A stretch of 33,652 bases of DNA from Sphingobacteriales bacterium TSM_CSM (GTDB taxonomy: Bacteria; Bacteroidota; Bacteroidia; Chitinophagales; UBA2359): the NCBI GenBank assembly GCA_002212725.1, contig MTCR01000083.1, positions 1 through 33,652 on the forward strand, given 5' to 3'. Each line of letters starts with the position of its first letter. Within the stretch, counting starts at the first letter, position 1. Below the pieces are notes generated by a model, which was not told the DNA's origin, searched no databases, and worked only from the letters and a program-made list of their open reading frames with translations. Of the stretch, positions 18,315 to 26,053 are shown piece after piece. Position numbers and translations under genes: made by a program.

Positions 18315-21179
18315 TTAATGGGCTTCCAGCCAGTTAGTGCCGCTGCCGCTTTCCACATCAATGGGTACCAGAAGCGACGGCATGGCATGTTTCATTTCGT
18401 ATTCAACCAGTGTACGCACGGTTTCCAGTTCGGGTTTGTAAACATCAAACACCAGTTCGTCGTGTACTTGCAATACCATTTTCGATTGCAGGGTTTGTTC
18501 CTCCAAACGGCGCTGAATGTTAATCATAGCCACTTTTATTAACTCGGCAGCCGTTCCCTGCAAAGGGGTGTTAATGGCGTTGCGCTCGGCAAAGGAGCGC
18601 ACGGTGCGGTTTTGCGAGTTAATATCTTTCAGGTAGCGGCGGCGGCCAAGCAGGGTTTCGGCATAACCTTGTTTCCGGGCTTTTTGTATTGAAATTTCCA
18701 TATACGTCTTTACGCCGGGGTATTGTCTGAAATACTCGTCAATAATGCCGCCTGCTTCTGTGCGGCTGATGCCCAGTCTTTGCGACAGCCCGAAGGCGGT
18801 AATGCCGTAAATTATACCGAAGTTAACCATTTTAGCTTTCCGGCGCATTTCGGAATCTACTTTTTCAAGCGGTACGCCGTAAACCCTTGCGGCGGTAGCC
18901 CGGTGAATGTCGATGCCATCTTTAAAGGCTTGCAGCATGGCCGCATCGCCGCTCATGTGTGCCATGAGCCGGAGTTCAATTTGCGAGTAATCTGCCGAAA
19001 ACAACACATAATCTTTATTGCGGGGCACAAACGCTTTGCGTATTTCCTTACCGCGGTCGGTGCGAATAGGTATGTTTTGAAGATTTGGCCCGGTAGAACT
19101 AAGGCGGCCGGTGCTGGCTATGGTTTGGTTAAAAGTGGTGTGTATTCGCCCGCTTTTGGGGTTTAAGAGTTGGGGCAGGGCATCAATATAGGTGCTGCGC
19201 AGCTTGCTCAACTCGCGGTAATCGAGCAGCAGGGTGGCTATTTTAAGATTTTGTGCTGCCAAAGACTGCAAGGTTTCTTCATCGGTACTGTATTGGCCGG
19301 TGGCGGTTTTTTTTCCTTCGTAGGGTATTTTAAGCCTTTCAAACAACACGGTTCCTAATTGTTTGGGCGAGTCGAGGTTAAACTCAATGCCGGCAATTTC
19401 ATAAACGGCTTTTTTTATTAGTTCAATTTCTTCCCCCACCTCTGCCGAATATTTATTGAGAAATGCCACATCAATGGCCACCCCTTCAAACTCCATGTTG
19501 GTTAAAACCGATACAAGGGGCATTTCCACATCGGCGTAGAGCTTGTTTAACCCCGATTTTTTGATGACCTCACTAAACTTGTGGTGTAGTTGCAGGGTAA
19601 CATCGGCATCTTCGGCGGCGTAGGCGGCTACGTTTTCTGCCGGCACATCTCTCATGCTCAACTGGTTTTTGCCCTTTTTACCAATTAAATCCTCAATAGG
19701 TACCGGCGTATAGTGCAGGTATGTTTCAGACAAAACGGTAAGGTTGTGGCGCATATCGGGGTCAAGCAGGTAATGCGCAATCATGGTATCGTGCAGGGTT
19801 CCTTTTACCTTTATGCCGTACCATTTCAGTACAAGGGCATCGTATTTCAGGTTTTGAGCAATTTTAACAATGCCGGGGTTTTCGTAAAACGGTTTAAAAA
19901 ACTGCACCAATTGCCGTGCTTCGGTTTGGTTTTGGGGTACGGGCACATACCAGCCGGTATGAGGTTCAAAAGCAAAAGACAAACCCACCAATTCGCAGTT
20001 GTTGGGGTCTATGCCCGTAGTTTCGGTATCAAAACAAACCGCTTTTTGCTGTAAAAGCAGGTGTAACAACTGCCGGTGTGCTTCGGGTGTATTGGCCAAA
20101 TGGTATTGGTGCGGGGTGTTATTGATGTTTTTTCCTTTTGTTTGCTCGCGGTTATGCAGTAATTCTGCCTGCAATTCATTTGCCGGAATGCTTGATTCAA
20201 ACAGCGAAAGTTGTTTTTGCTGTTCCTGTTTGGCGGGGGTGTTATTAACATTGGAGGGCATTGCCGGCGCGTTTTGGTTTACCTCATACCAATCGCCCAA
20301 AATGCGTTTGCCCAGCGTTCTGAACTCCAGTTCGGAAAAAATGGCGGCAAGCCTTTGGCTGTCCATTGGTTCCATAATGTATTTTTCGGGTTCGTAAGGT
20401 ATGGGCACATCGGTAACAATAGTGGCCAGTTTTTTTGAGATGACTGCCATTTCCTTTCCGGCTTCCACTTTTTCGCGCAGTTTGCCGGCTAAGTTTGGTG
20501 CATTTTGCAGCACGCTTTCCAGTGTGCCAAATTGTTTAAGCAGCGAAACAGCGGTTTTTTCGCCCACGCCCTTAATGCCGGGTATGTTGTCGGAACTGTC
20601 GCCCATTAACCCCAGCAGGTCAATTACCTGGTCAATGCTTTCAATATCCCAGCGCTGCAAAACTTCGGGCACACCCATAATTTCAACCGGTTTTTGCTGG
20701 TAGGATGGTTTGTAGATAAAAATATTTTCACTCACAAGTTGTCCAAAATCTTTATCGGGTGTAACCATGTAGGTGGTGTAGCCGTCTTTTTCGGCTTTTT
20801 TGGCAATAGTTCCTATAATATCATCGGCTTCATAGCCGTCTAACTGTAAAATTGGTATGTTCATTGCCTCTACAATGCTGTGTATATAAGGAATGGAGGC
20901 AACAATATCTTCGGGAATTTCCTCGCGATGCGCTTTGTAAAAATCATGCTCCTGCGCGCGCAGGGTAGCGCCTTTTGAGTCAAAGGCCACGGCAATATGC
21001 GTAGGTTTTTCTTTGGTTATAAGGTCGTAAAGTGTATTGGTAAAACCAATAATAGCCGACACGTTTAAGCCTTTTGAGTTGGTCATGGGGCGCACACCAA
21101 AGGCAAAATAGGCGCGGTAAATAAGGGCAAAGGCATCGAGCAGATACAGGGTGTGTTGAGGGTCTTTTTTTGCAGGCAT
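18315..21179 (-). CDS. polA: DNA polymerase I
   Basis: This 954-aa polymerase is complete. The 5' nuclease domain (about 1-290) shows LLDAFALIYRAYFAF, DGYEADDIIGT, TPDKDFGQL and GLMGDSSDNIPGIKGVGEKTA. The 3'-5' exonuclease domain (about 375-560) keeps its catalytic motifs: FDTETTG (D384, E386), NLKYD and the YAAEDAD region. Proofreading is therefore probably active, unlike in some pol I enzymes. The polymerase domain has motif A DYSQIELR (D730), the O-helix RRKAKMVNFGIIYG (F787, Y791) and motif C VHDE (906-908). It functions in Okazaki-fragment processing and repair. The frame extends 26 codons upstream to 21257, but a -7 element at 21201-21208 inside that extension and the family N-terminus favour the ATG at 21179. 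Confidence 0.97.
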   Translation of the reverse strand: MPAKKDPQHTLYLLDAFALIYRAYFAFGVRPMTNSKGLNVSAIIGFTNTLYDLITKEKPTHIAVAFDSKGATLRAQEHDFYKAHREEIPEDIVASIPYIHSIVEAMNIPILQLDGYEADDIIGTIAKKAEKDGYTTYMVTPDKDFGQLVSENIFIYKPSYQQKPVEIMGVPEVLQRWDIESIDQVIDLLGLMGDSSDNIPGIKGVGEKTAVSLLKQFGTLESVLQNAPNLAGKLREKVEAGKEMAVISKKLATIVTDVPIPYEPEKYIMEPMDSQRLAAIFSELEFRTLGKRILGDWYEVNQNAPAMPSNVNNTPAKQEQQKQLSLFESSIPANELQAELLHNREQTKGKNINNTPHQYHLANTPEAHRQLLHLLLQQKAVCFDTETTGIDPNNCELVGLSFAFEPHTGWYVPVPQNQTEARQLVQFFKPFYENPGIVKIAQNLKYDALVLKWYGIKVKGTLHDTMIAHYLLDPDMRHNLTVLSETYLHYTPVPIEDLIGKKGKNQLSMRDVPAENVAAYAAEDADVTLQLHHKFSEVIKKSGLNKLYADVEMPLVSVLTNMEFEGVAIDVAFLNKYSAEVGEEIELIKKAVYEIAGIEFNLDSPKQLGTVLFERLKIPYEGKKTATGQYSTDEETLQSLAAQNLKIATLLLDYRELSKLRSTYIDALPQLLNPKSGRIHTTFNQTIASTGRLSSTGPNLQNIPIRTDRGKEIRKAFVPRNKDYVLFSADYSQIELRLMAHMSGDAAMLQAFKDGIDIHRATAARVYGVPLEKVDSEMRRKAKMVNFGIIYGITAFGLSQRLGISRTEAGGIIDEYFRQYPGVKTYMEISIQKARKQGYAETLLGRRRYLKDINSQNRTVRSFAERNAINTPLQGTAAELIKVAMINIQRRLEEQTLQSKMVLQVHDELVFDVYKPELETVRTLVEYEMKHAMPSLLVPIDVESGSGTNWLEAH

Positions 21180-21200
21180 GATGTGGCGGGGTAAGAATTT

Positions 21201-21208
21201 CAAAGGTA
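21201..21208 (-). promoter_or_regulatory. -7 element of polA
   Basis: On the minus strand this reads TACCTTTG, an exact TAnnTTTG match, 22 bp ahead of the ATG at 21179. No TTG lies at the expected -33 distance. Confidence 0.45.
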
Positions 21209-21412
21209 AAGCAACTGTTTGGCGGAGTAAAGATACAAAAATTGGCGAAGTTGTCAACTAACAGCTTTATACACCGCTTTATGTACAAAATACAGCAGCG
21301 GGTTTCAGGTTTTTGTTGAGGATAGCAAATAAATCAGGAAAAAGGGCATAAATTGGCCGCAGCAAATTTGTTGTTATTTGTTTACCCTTGCACATTCATT
21401 AATTAGTAGCTT

Positions 21413-23242
21413 ATGGCGCTCAGCAGATTTTGGTCGGGCATAATTATCATCAGTCTGATAAGTATTTTGTTTGCGGTTATTTCGGGAAGACAATACACAT
21501 TGGAAAACATTTTAACCGGAAATACAGCCGATGATGACCCTCTGAAAAGACGGTTGGTTATAACCGAATTTACCCCTGCCGTATTGCGGCAAACCGACCC
21601 CGAAACCTTTGCCGTATTTGATGCGGTTAAGCCGAATGATAAGTTTCAGAAATCGGTTAAAAAAACAACGCTGGCGGTATTTACCACAAGCGAAGCCGAT
21701 TCGGTAAAAGGTAAAATATTTTTTACCAATTATATTGAACCCGGTAATAAAGGCTTTCCCTCACAGCAAAACCTGCAGTTTGTTGAAACCGCCAATTTTA
21801 TGGCTGCTGCCGACAGCTTGAGAAAAACCATAAACACACAGACTGCCAATTATGTATATTGCAGTACCGATGCCAAAGGCATACGGGTTGACAGTATTTA
21901 CGCTTATGGAAATATGATAAGCGACAGTATTTTGCTGCGCCGCTACAACCTGCTGCCACGTCCGGCGCAACCCGAAGATATGCTTATGCGCCTGCTGAAA
22001 GATGATAACCCGCTAATTTGCCGGCGCGATACCGTTTACGACTGGAAAAGCAACGGTTCCATACAGGTATCGGCCCGAAACCTGTATGCCGATGGAATTT
22101 TGAGCACCTGCAGTTATGTGGTAAACAAATTATGGATACCGTTGCTGGGTATTCTTATTTTTTTGTGCGGGTTGATGAACCTGCTTAAAGAATCGAAAGC
22201 CGATGAAAAACTTGCCCGCCTTTTATCGCCGTTTTTCCGCAAAATTTTTCCCGAATTGCGGCACGGACATCCGGCATTTAACTATATGACACTGAACTTT
22301 GCCGCCAATTTTCTGGGCTTAGACAATGCTGCAACCCCTTTCGGGCTAAAGGCCATGGAGAGTATGCAGGAAGACAACCCCGATAAAAACAAAGCCTCTA
22401 ACTCGCAAATAATGTTTCTTTGTCTTCATGCGGCGGGGTTAACCCTTATTCCCACTTCTATAATAGGTTACCGGGCTGTTATGAATGCCGCCAATCCGGC
22501 CGATGTAATGCTGCCCATTATTATAACCTCATTTATTGGTACTATGGCCGCCTTGCTGTTTGTTGGTATTAAGCAACGCATTAACCTGTTTAATAAGCCG
22601 GTAGTATTGGTGGTAAGCGCTGCTACCGCCTTGTTTGCCCTGTTGTTTTGGTATATTGGCAGCCTTGCCGATATTGATAAAGCGCACTTTACCGGCAATC
22701 TGGGTGTTGGCATATTTTTATTTGTAATTACTTTTGTAATACTGTTTGCCAACTGGAAAGAAAAACTGTTTACCCAAAACGGTTCTAATATTTATGCTTC
22801 CTTTATTGAAGGGTCTAAAGAAGGTATTGCTACTGCTTTCCGTATTTTGCCCTATATGATTGCCATGCTGGTAGCCATCAGCATCTTTCGCAATTCGGGG
22901 TTAATGGATATTATTATGGGAGGGCTTACCAAACTCCTGTCGGTGTTTGGGGTAAGTAAAGAAATAACCAATGCCTTACCGGTGGCATTGCTGCGCCCGT
23001 TTAGCGCAGGCGGGGCAAGAGGGTTTATGTTTGATGCCATGCAGCAATTTGGCGCCGACTCGCTCACCGGCCGGTTAGCCTGCCTGTTTGAGGGCGCCGC
23101 AGAAACAACTTTTTATGTAATAGCCGTGTATTTTGGGGCGGTAAATGTAAAAGATACCCGCTACACGTTGTCTGTTATGTTGCTGGTAGATTTGGTTTGT
23201 GTAATTACGGCAACCATTGTTTGCATATTTTGGTTCAGGTAG
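21413..23242 (+). CDS. Fused SpmA-SpmB-type nucleoside-recognition (Gate) membrane protein
   Basis: This 609-aa protein has one N-terminal membrane helix (about 6-27), then a hydrophilic region of about 200 residues (28-235), then a multi-pass half resembling SpmA (about 236-430, with NFLGLDNAATPFGLKAM) and one resembling SpmB (about 440-609, with LPVALLRPFSAGGARGFMFD and EGAAETTFYVIAVYFGAVNVKDTRYTL). In Bacillus these are two separate proteins needed for spore core dehydration. Here they are fused, in a phylum that does not form spores, so the role must differ; transport of a small metabolite is a guess from the Gate-domain relationship. A weak promoter-like TACCCTTG lies at 21383-21390. The gene is divergent from polA. 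Confidence 0.85.
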   Translation: MALSRFWSGIIIISLISILFAVISGRQYTLENILTGNTADDDPLKRRLVITEFTPAVLRQTDPETFAVFDAVKPNDKFQKSVKKTTLAVFTTSEADSVKGKIFFTNYIEPGNKGFPSQQNLQFVETANFMAAADSLRKTINTQTANYVYCSTDAKGIRVDSIYAYGNMISDSILLRRYNLLPRPAQPEDMLMRLLKDDNPLICRRDTVYDWKSNGSIQVSARNLYADGILSTCSYVVNKLWIPLLGILIFLCGLMNLLKESKADEKLARLLSPFFRKIFPELRHGHPAFNYMTLNFAANFLGLDNAATPFGLKAMESMQEDNPDKNKASNSQIMFLCLHAAGLTLIPTSIIGYRAVMNAANPADVMLPIIITSFIGTMAALLFVGIKQRINLFNKPVVLVVSAATALFALLFWYIGSLADIDKAHFTGNLGVGIFLFVITFVILFANWKEKLFTQNGSNIYASFIEGSKEGIATAFRILPYMIAMLVAISIFRNSGLMDIIMGGLTKLLSVFGVSKEITNALPVALLRPFSAGGARGFMFDAMQQFGADSLTGRLACLFEGAAETTFYVIAVYFGAVNVKDTRYTLSVMLLVDLVCVITATIVCIFWFR

Positions 23243-23270
23243 AATGGGGAAAATGTTAATTTGCAAGTAA

Positions 23271-23449
23271 CTATTCAGATGCTATCTGTAAATCCTGGCA
23301 TTTTCTCTTGTTCCTTGCTAATTTAAAGCATTGACCAAAGAGCAAAAAAAACTTTGCGGAACTTTGCGCAAAACTTTGCGTTCTTTGCGGTAAAATGAAA
23401 GAAATTTAGTTAAGAACATCACCAACAAAGGTAGAACCTAAATAAGTAC
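23271..23449 (+). repeat. Dispersed intergenic repeat, copy 1
   Basis: This 179-bp element begins ctattcag and ends aataagtac, and is related to the copies at 30159 and 31335. It is the most diverged copy: its terminal inverted repeats are degraded, and its internal CTTTGCG tandem has one extra 12-bp unit (caaaactttgcg). It starts 29 bp after the preceding plus-strand stop codon. Confidence 0.85.
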
Positions 23450-23662
23450 GTTGATAGAAATATTTTTCCTTACAGGTATTGTTTTTTTGAAATTATGCGC
23501 CACCGACCTAATTAGCCCCATTTGTAGTGGCAAAACAGCCATTTTAAAGAAAGTTAATTCGCTGATTATTAGCAGTTTATGCAATTTACTGTCAAACTCA
23601 GGCTGATACTTGTATCCGAAATGATTTTTTTAGTAATACAAATATCGCTACTACCTGCTATT
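23450..23662. other. Non-coding gap after repeat copy 1
   Basis: This 213-bp AT-rich stretch has no credible ORF, no promoter match and no strong hairpin. It separates repeat copy 1 from the 82-bp duplicated segment. Confidence 0.5.
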
Positions 23663-23744
23663 TCGGCATAATTTTTTTGGTATCTTTCGGCAAATAAAAT
23701 CTGGTTTATCTTTAAAACCTTGCAAATTATGGTTCAGATAATAG
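23663..23744 (+). repeat. 82-bp direct repeat, copy A (upstream region and start of a T9SS gene)
   Basis: This segment is identical, base for base, to 25917-25998. It holds the leader of the next gene and its first codons (MVQII). Confidence 0.95.
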
Positions 23745-24247
23745 TCCTTATGCTTTTATGCTACTTACAAAACAGTATGCTTACCCAAGCCAAAGCCCAA
23801 CTCCTGCAAGGCATACAGCCCACCGCTGGCAGCGGAAAAGCCATAAGCCAGCAGGAAACCTTGCTTCGCAATATGGCAGCTAATGCCAATAATACATATA
23901 GCGTATTGGCGCAAAGCCTTATTGCCGCCCATTATGCCGAACCCTTTGATAAAAAACCGCTTGCGCCGCCTAAAACTAGCAATAGCCACAATGCCAAATC
24001 TGCAAGCATCTGCCTGTTTCCCAACCCTGCTAATACAATGGTGCAAATTTATATGTCTGTATATAACGAAGATGCACCGGCACAACTGTATGTGGCCGAT
24101 ATGCAAGGCAGGGTAATAAACCAACTGCCGTTAACCCAACCCCAACTTACGCTGCAAACCGCCCAATACCCCAACGGTATTTATATGCTTTGCCTTAAAA
24201 CCGCAAACGGCGCTGTATATACACAAAAATTAGCTGTTATACGCTAA
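23729..24247 (+). CDS. Short T9SS cargo protein (signal peptide plus sorting domain)
   Basis: The 172-aa product has a signal peptide (about 1-23, ending TQAKAQ), about 65 residues of unrecognised, mostly helical and polar sequence, and a T9SS type A sorting domain from about 92 (CLFPNPANTMVQIYM, ADMQGRVI, YPNGIYMLCLKT, ending KLAVIR). There is almost no passenger domain, so it may be a shortened relic of a longer secreted protein or a genuinely small cargo. The ATG at 23729 is preferred over an in-frame TTG at 23720. Its leader and first five codons are duplicated exactly at 25917-25998. A hairpin terminator follows 15 bp after the stop. Confidence 0.75.
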   Translation: MVQIIVLMLLCYLQNSMLTQAKAQLLQGIQPTAGSGKAISQQETLLRNMAANANNTYSVLAQSLIAAHYAEPFDKKPLAPPKTSNSHNAKSASICLFPNPANTMVQIYMSVYNEDAPAQLYVADMQGRVINQLPLTQPQLTLQTAQYPNGIYMLCLKTANGAVYTQKLAVIR

Positions 24248-24262
24248 ACGCTGCTAAAACCC

Positions 24263-24295
24263 TGTTTGCCTAAGCTTAATATTGTTAGGCAAACA
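24263..24295 (+). terminator. Hairpin terminator after the short T9SS gene
   Basis: An 11-bp perfect stem (tgtttgcctaa/ttaggcaaaca, 11-nt loop) is followed by a T-rich stretch (cttttatgtttt). A promoter-like pair for the next gene, TTG 24282-24284 and TATGTTTT 24303-24310 (18-bp spacer, one mismatch), overlaps it. Confidence 0.7.
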
Positions 24296-24335
24296 AGGCT
24301 TTTATGTTTTCATAACCCTACAAAAGCAAAATACA

Positions 24336-25832
24336 ATGAAAAATATAATTGCCTCAATCATACTCATCGCTTGTTGTTACCAAGATATACAAGCCCAATT
24401 GGTTTATTTTAATAGGGTCTATAATACAGATACCACCAGTATGCTATCTGTGGCGGTAAAGCCCTTTACAGATGGTTACCTGATAGTGGGTGGGTTCACT
24501 GCACCGTTAGATTACCATGCTTTTTATTTAAGAAAAATTAATATGCTTGGATATACAGAAACCATGACAATATTGGATGATTGTTGCAGTTATAGTACGC
24601 TTTTGTTTGGTAATTCATTTATTGAAACCTTTGATGGAAATTATGTAGTTTCGGGTGTAAAAGGCACTGATAGCGATAACAGAGATTTTAAAATACTAAA
24701 ATTCAACCAAGACGGAGATGAGTTAGGTAACTATTTGTACGAAACGCCCGAAAGCATAGAAGGTAATGCTCAGATAATAGCCACCCAAGATGGCGGTTAT
24801 TTACTGGCAGGTTGGACATCAAATCAGGTAACGGCTACGGGCAGCAAATTTTTTATTATGAAATTGGATGCCGGTTTTAATGAACTTTGGAGCGCCACTT
24901 ATGGCACCTGGGCAACCCTGCTGTATGCCGAGCAAACGCAAGATGGGGGTTATGTTTTATCGGGTTACCGGTATAGCAACGCTACCGGCTACGATATGTA
25001 TGTGGTAAAAACCGATAGCCTTGGCACACTGCAATGGCAAAAATACTTCGGCACAGATGAAAATGATAATGGCTGCTATGTAACTCAACTTGCCAATGGA
25101 GAATATAGACTATTAGGAGCCATTGATACGCCAGACAAATATTATATTGCGCAATTAAATACAACTGGGTCAGAGATATGGCATAAAGAGTATTCGTTTA
25201 ATGAGGTTTGTGGTAATAGTACCACTCCTTATGTCAATGAGTTGAACCAAGTTTTTATAGTAATTTATTATTATGCTCCCGGACAAACCAAACAAAGATA
25301 TTTAATTAAATTTTCAGCAGAAGGTGACATTTTATGGCAAATGCCATTAGCATCAGGGTCAAACCCTAATGAGGATTACCTACGCGATATAGAACCCACA
25401 CCCGATGGCGGGTTTGTTTTAGCGGGCTTTAACTATGCCTCACCTGCAAGCAGTTGGGTCTTAAAGGTAGATAGCCTTGGGCATACCTGCGGCATAGCCC
25501 CCTGCGACAGCATAGCCTACCCTATTGGTATTGCCACTTCCCACACCCAAGCAGCACAAACCACCCTGCATCCCAACCCCGCTAAAGGTAGTACCACCAT
25601 TACCTACTCCCTGCCTCCGCAGCTACCTTTTGTTGTTTTAGAGTTGTATAATTTGCAAGGAGAAAAAGTGCGGTATTGGGTGTTGCAACCCTCCCTTTAT
25701 CCCTCCCAAAGGGAGGGAATTAGCCAAGCGCTTGATTTAGCGGGCATACCGCCGGGCATGTATGTATGGCGTTTGGCATTGCCGGGCGGGTATGAGCAGT
25801 ATGAAGCAAGCGGTAAGTTGGTGGTGGAGTAG
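24336..25832 (+). CDS. T9SS cargo protein with beta-propeller-like repeats
   Basis: The 498-aa product has a signal peptide (about 1-21, ending QDIQAQ) and about six blade-like repeats bearing the (Q/P)DGG(Y/F)xLxG signature: TDGYLIVGG, DGNYVVSG, QDGGYLLAG, QDGGYVLSG, ANGEYRLLG and PDGGFVLAG. Each is followed by a D/N-rich segment with (I/V)(M/V)K(L/T)D. A T9SS type A domain from about 408 (HPNPAKGSTTITYSL, LYNLQGEKV, IPPGMYVWRL, ending KLVVE) completes it. This is a secreted or surface propeller protein; ligand unknown. The ATG at 24336 begins the signal peptide, so the earlier in-frame start at 24282 is rejected. A GC-rich palindrome lies inside the sorting-domain coding region at 25700-25718. 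Confidence 0.85.
   Translation: MKNIIASIILIACCYQDIQAQLVYFNRVYNTDTTSMLSVAVKPFTDGYLIVGGFTAPLDYHAFYLRKINMLGYTETMTILDDCCSYSTLLFGNSFIETFDGNYVVSGVKGTDSDNRDFKILKFNQDGDELGNYLYETPESIEGNAQIIATQDGGYLLAGWTSNQVTATGSKFFIMKLDAGFNELWSATYGTWATLLYAEQTQDGGYVLSGYRYSNATGYDMYVVKTDSLGTLQWQKYFGTDENDNGCYVTQLANGEYRLLGAIDTPDKYYIAQLNTTGSEIWHKEYSFNEVCGNSTTPYVNELNQVFIVIYYYAPGQTKQRYLIKFSAEGDILWQMPLASGSNPNEDYLRDIEPTPDGGFVLAGFNYASPASSWVLKVDSLGHTCGIAPCDSIAYPIGIATSHTQAAQTTLHPNPAKGSTTITYSLPPQLPFVVLELYNLQGEKVRYWVLQPSLYPSQREGISQALDLAGIPPGMYVWRLALPGGYEQYEASGKLVVE
25700..25718. repeat. REP-like GC palindrome inside a coding region
   Basis: An 8-bp perfect stem (tccctccc/gggaggga) around an aaa loop lies in frame within the sorting domain, where it encodes part of YPSQREG; a second ccctccc is just upstream. 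Palindromes of this CCCTCCC type are often scattered in Bacteroidota genomes (from memory). Confidence 0.6.
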
Positions 25833-25833
25833 A

Positions 25834-25861
25834 AATTATGAATTATGAATTATAAATTATG
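25834..25861. repeat. Four-unit AATTATG microsatellite
   Basis: Four tandem 7-bp units (AATTATG, one with a terminal A) start two bases after the propeller-protein stop codon. Replication slippage is likely; no function is visible. Confidence 0.8.
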
Positions 25862-25916
25862 ATAGAGATGCAGGTCTGTGCGTCTGTACGGGTAATGAGA
25901 GAGAAAATTCACAGCA

Positions 25917-25998
25917 TCGGCATAATTTTTTTGGTATCTTTCGGCAAATAAAATCTGGTTTATCTTTAAAACCTTGCAAATTATGGTTCAGATAATAG
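25917..25998 (+). repeat. 82-bp direct repeat, copy B
   Basis: This segment is identical to 23663-23744, 2254 bp upstream. It brings a second copy of the leader and first codons of the short T9SS gene next to the remnant described at 25983-26021. Confidence 0.95.
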
Positions 25999-26021
25999 GC
26001 GGCAAGTTAGTGGTGGAGTAG
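25983..26021 (+). pseudogene. Collapsed T9SS gene: start codons fused to sorting-domain end
   Basis: A 12-codon frame reads MVQIIGGKLVVE and stop. Its first five residues are those of the gene at 23729 and its last residues match the C-terminus (SGKLVVE) of the gene ending at 25832; the DNA after the junction (ggcaagttagtggtggagtag) differs from that gene end at only two positions. This looks like a gene duplicate whose body was deleted in frame. Whether it is expressed is unknown. Confidence 0.7.
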
Positions 26022-26053
26022 CCCTGTGGCAGACATAGCAGGTTAAAAAAGGG

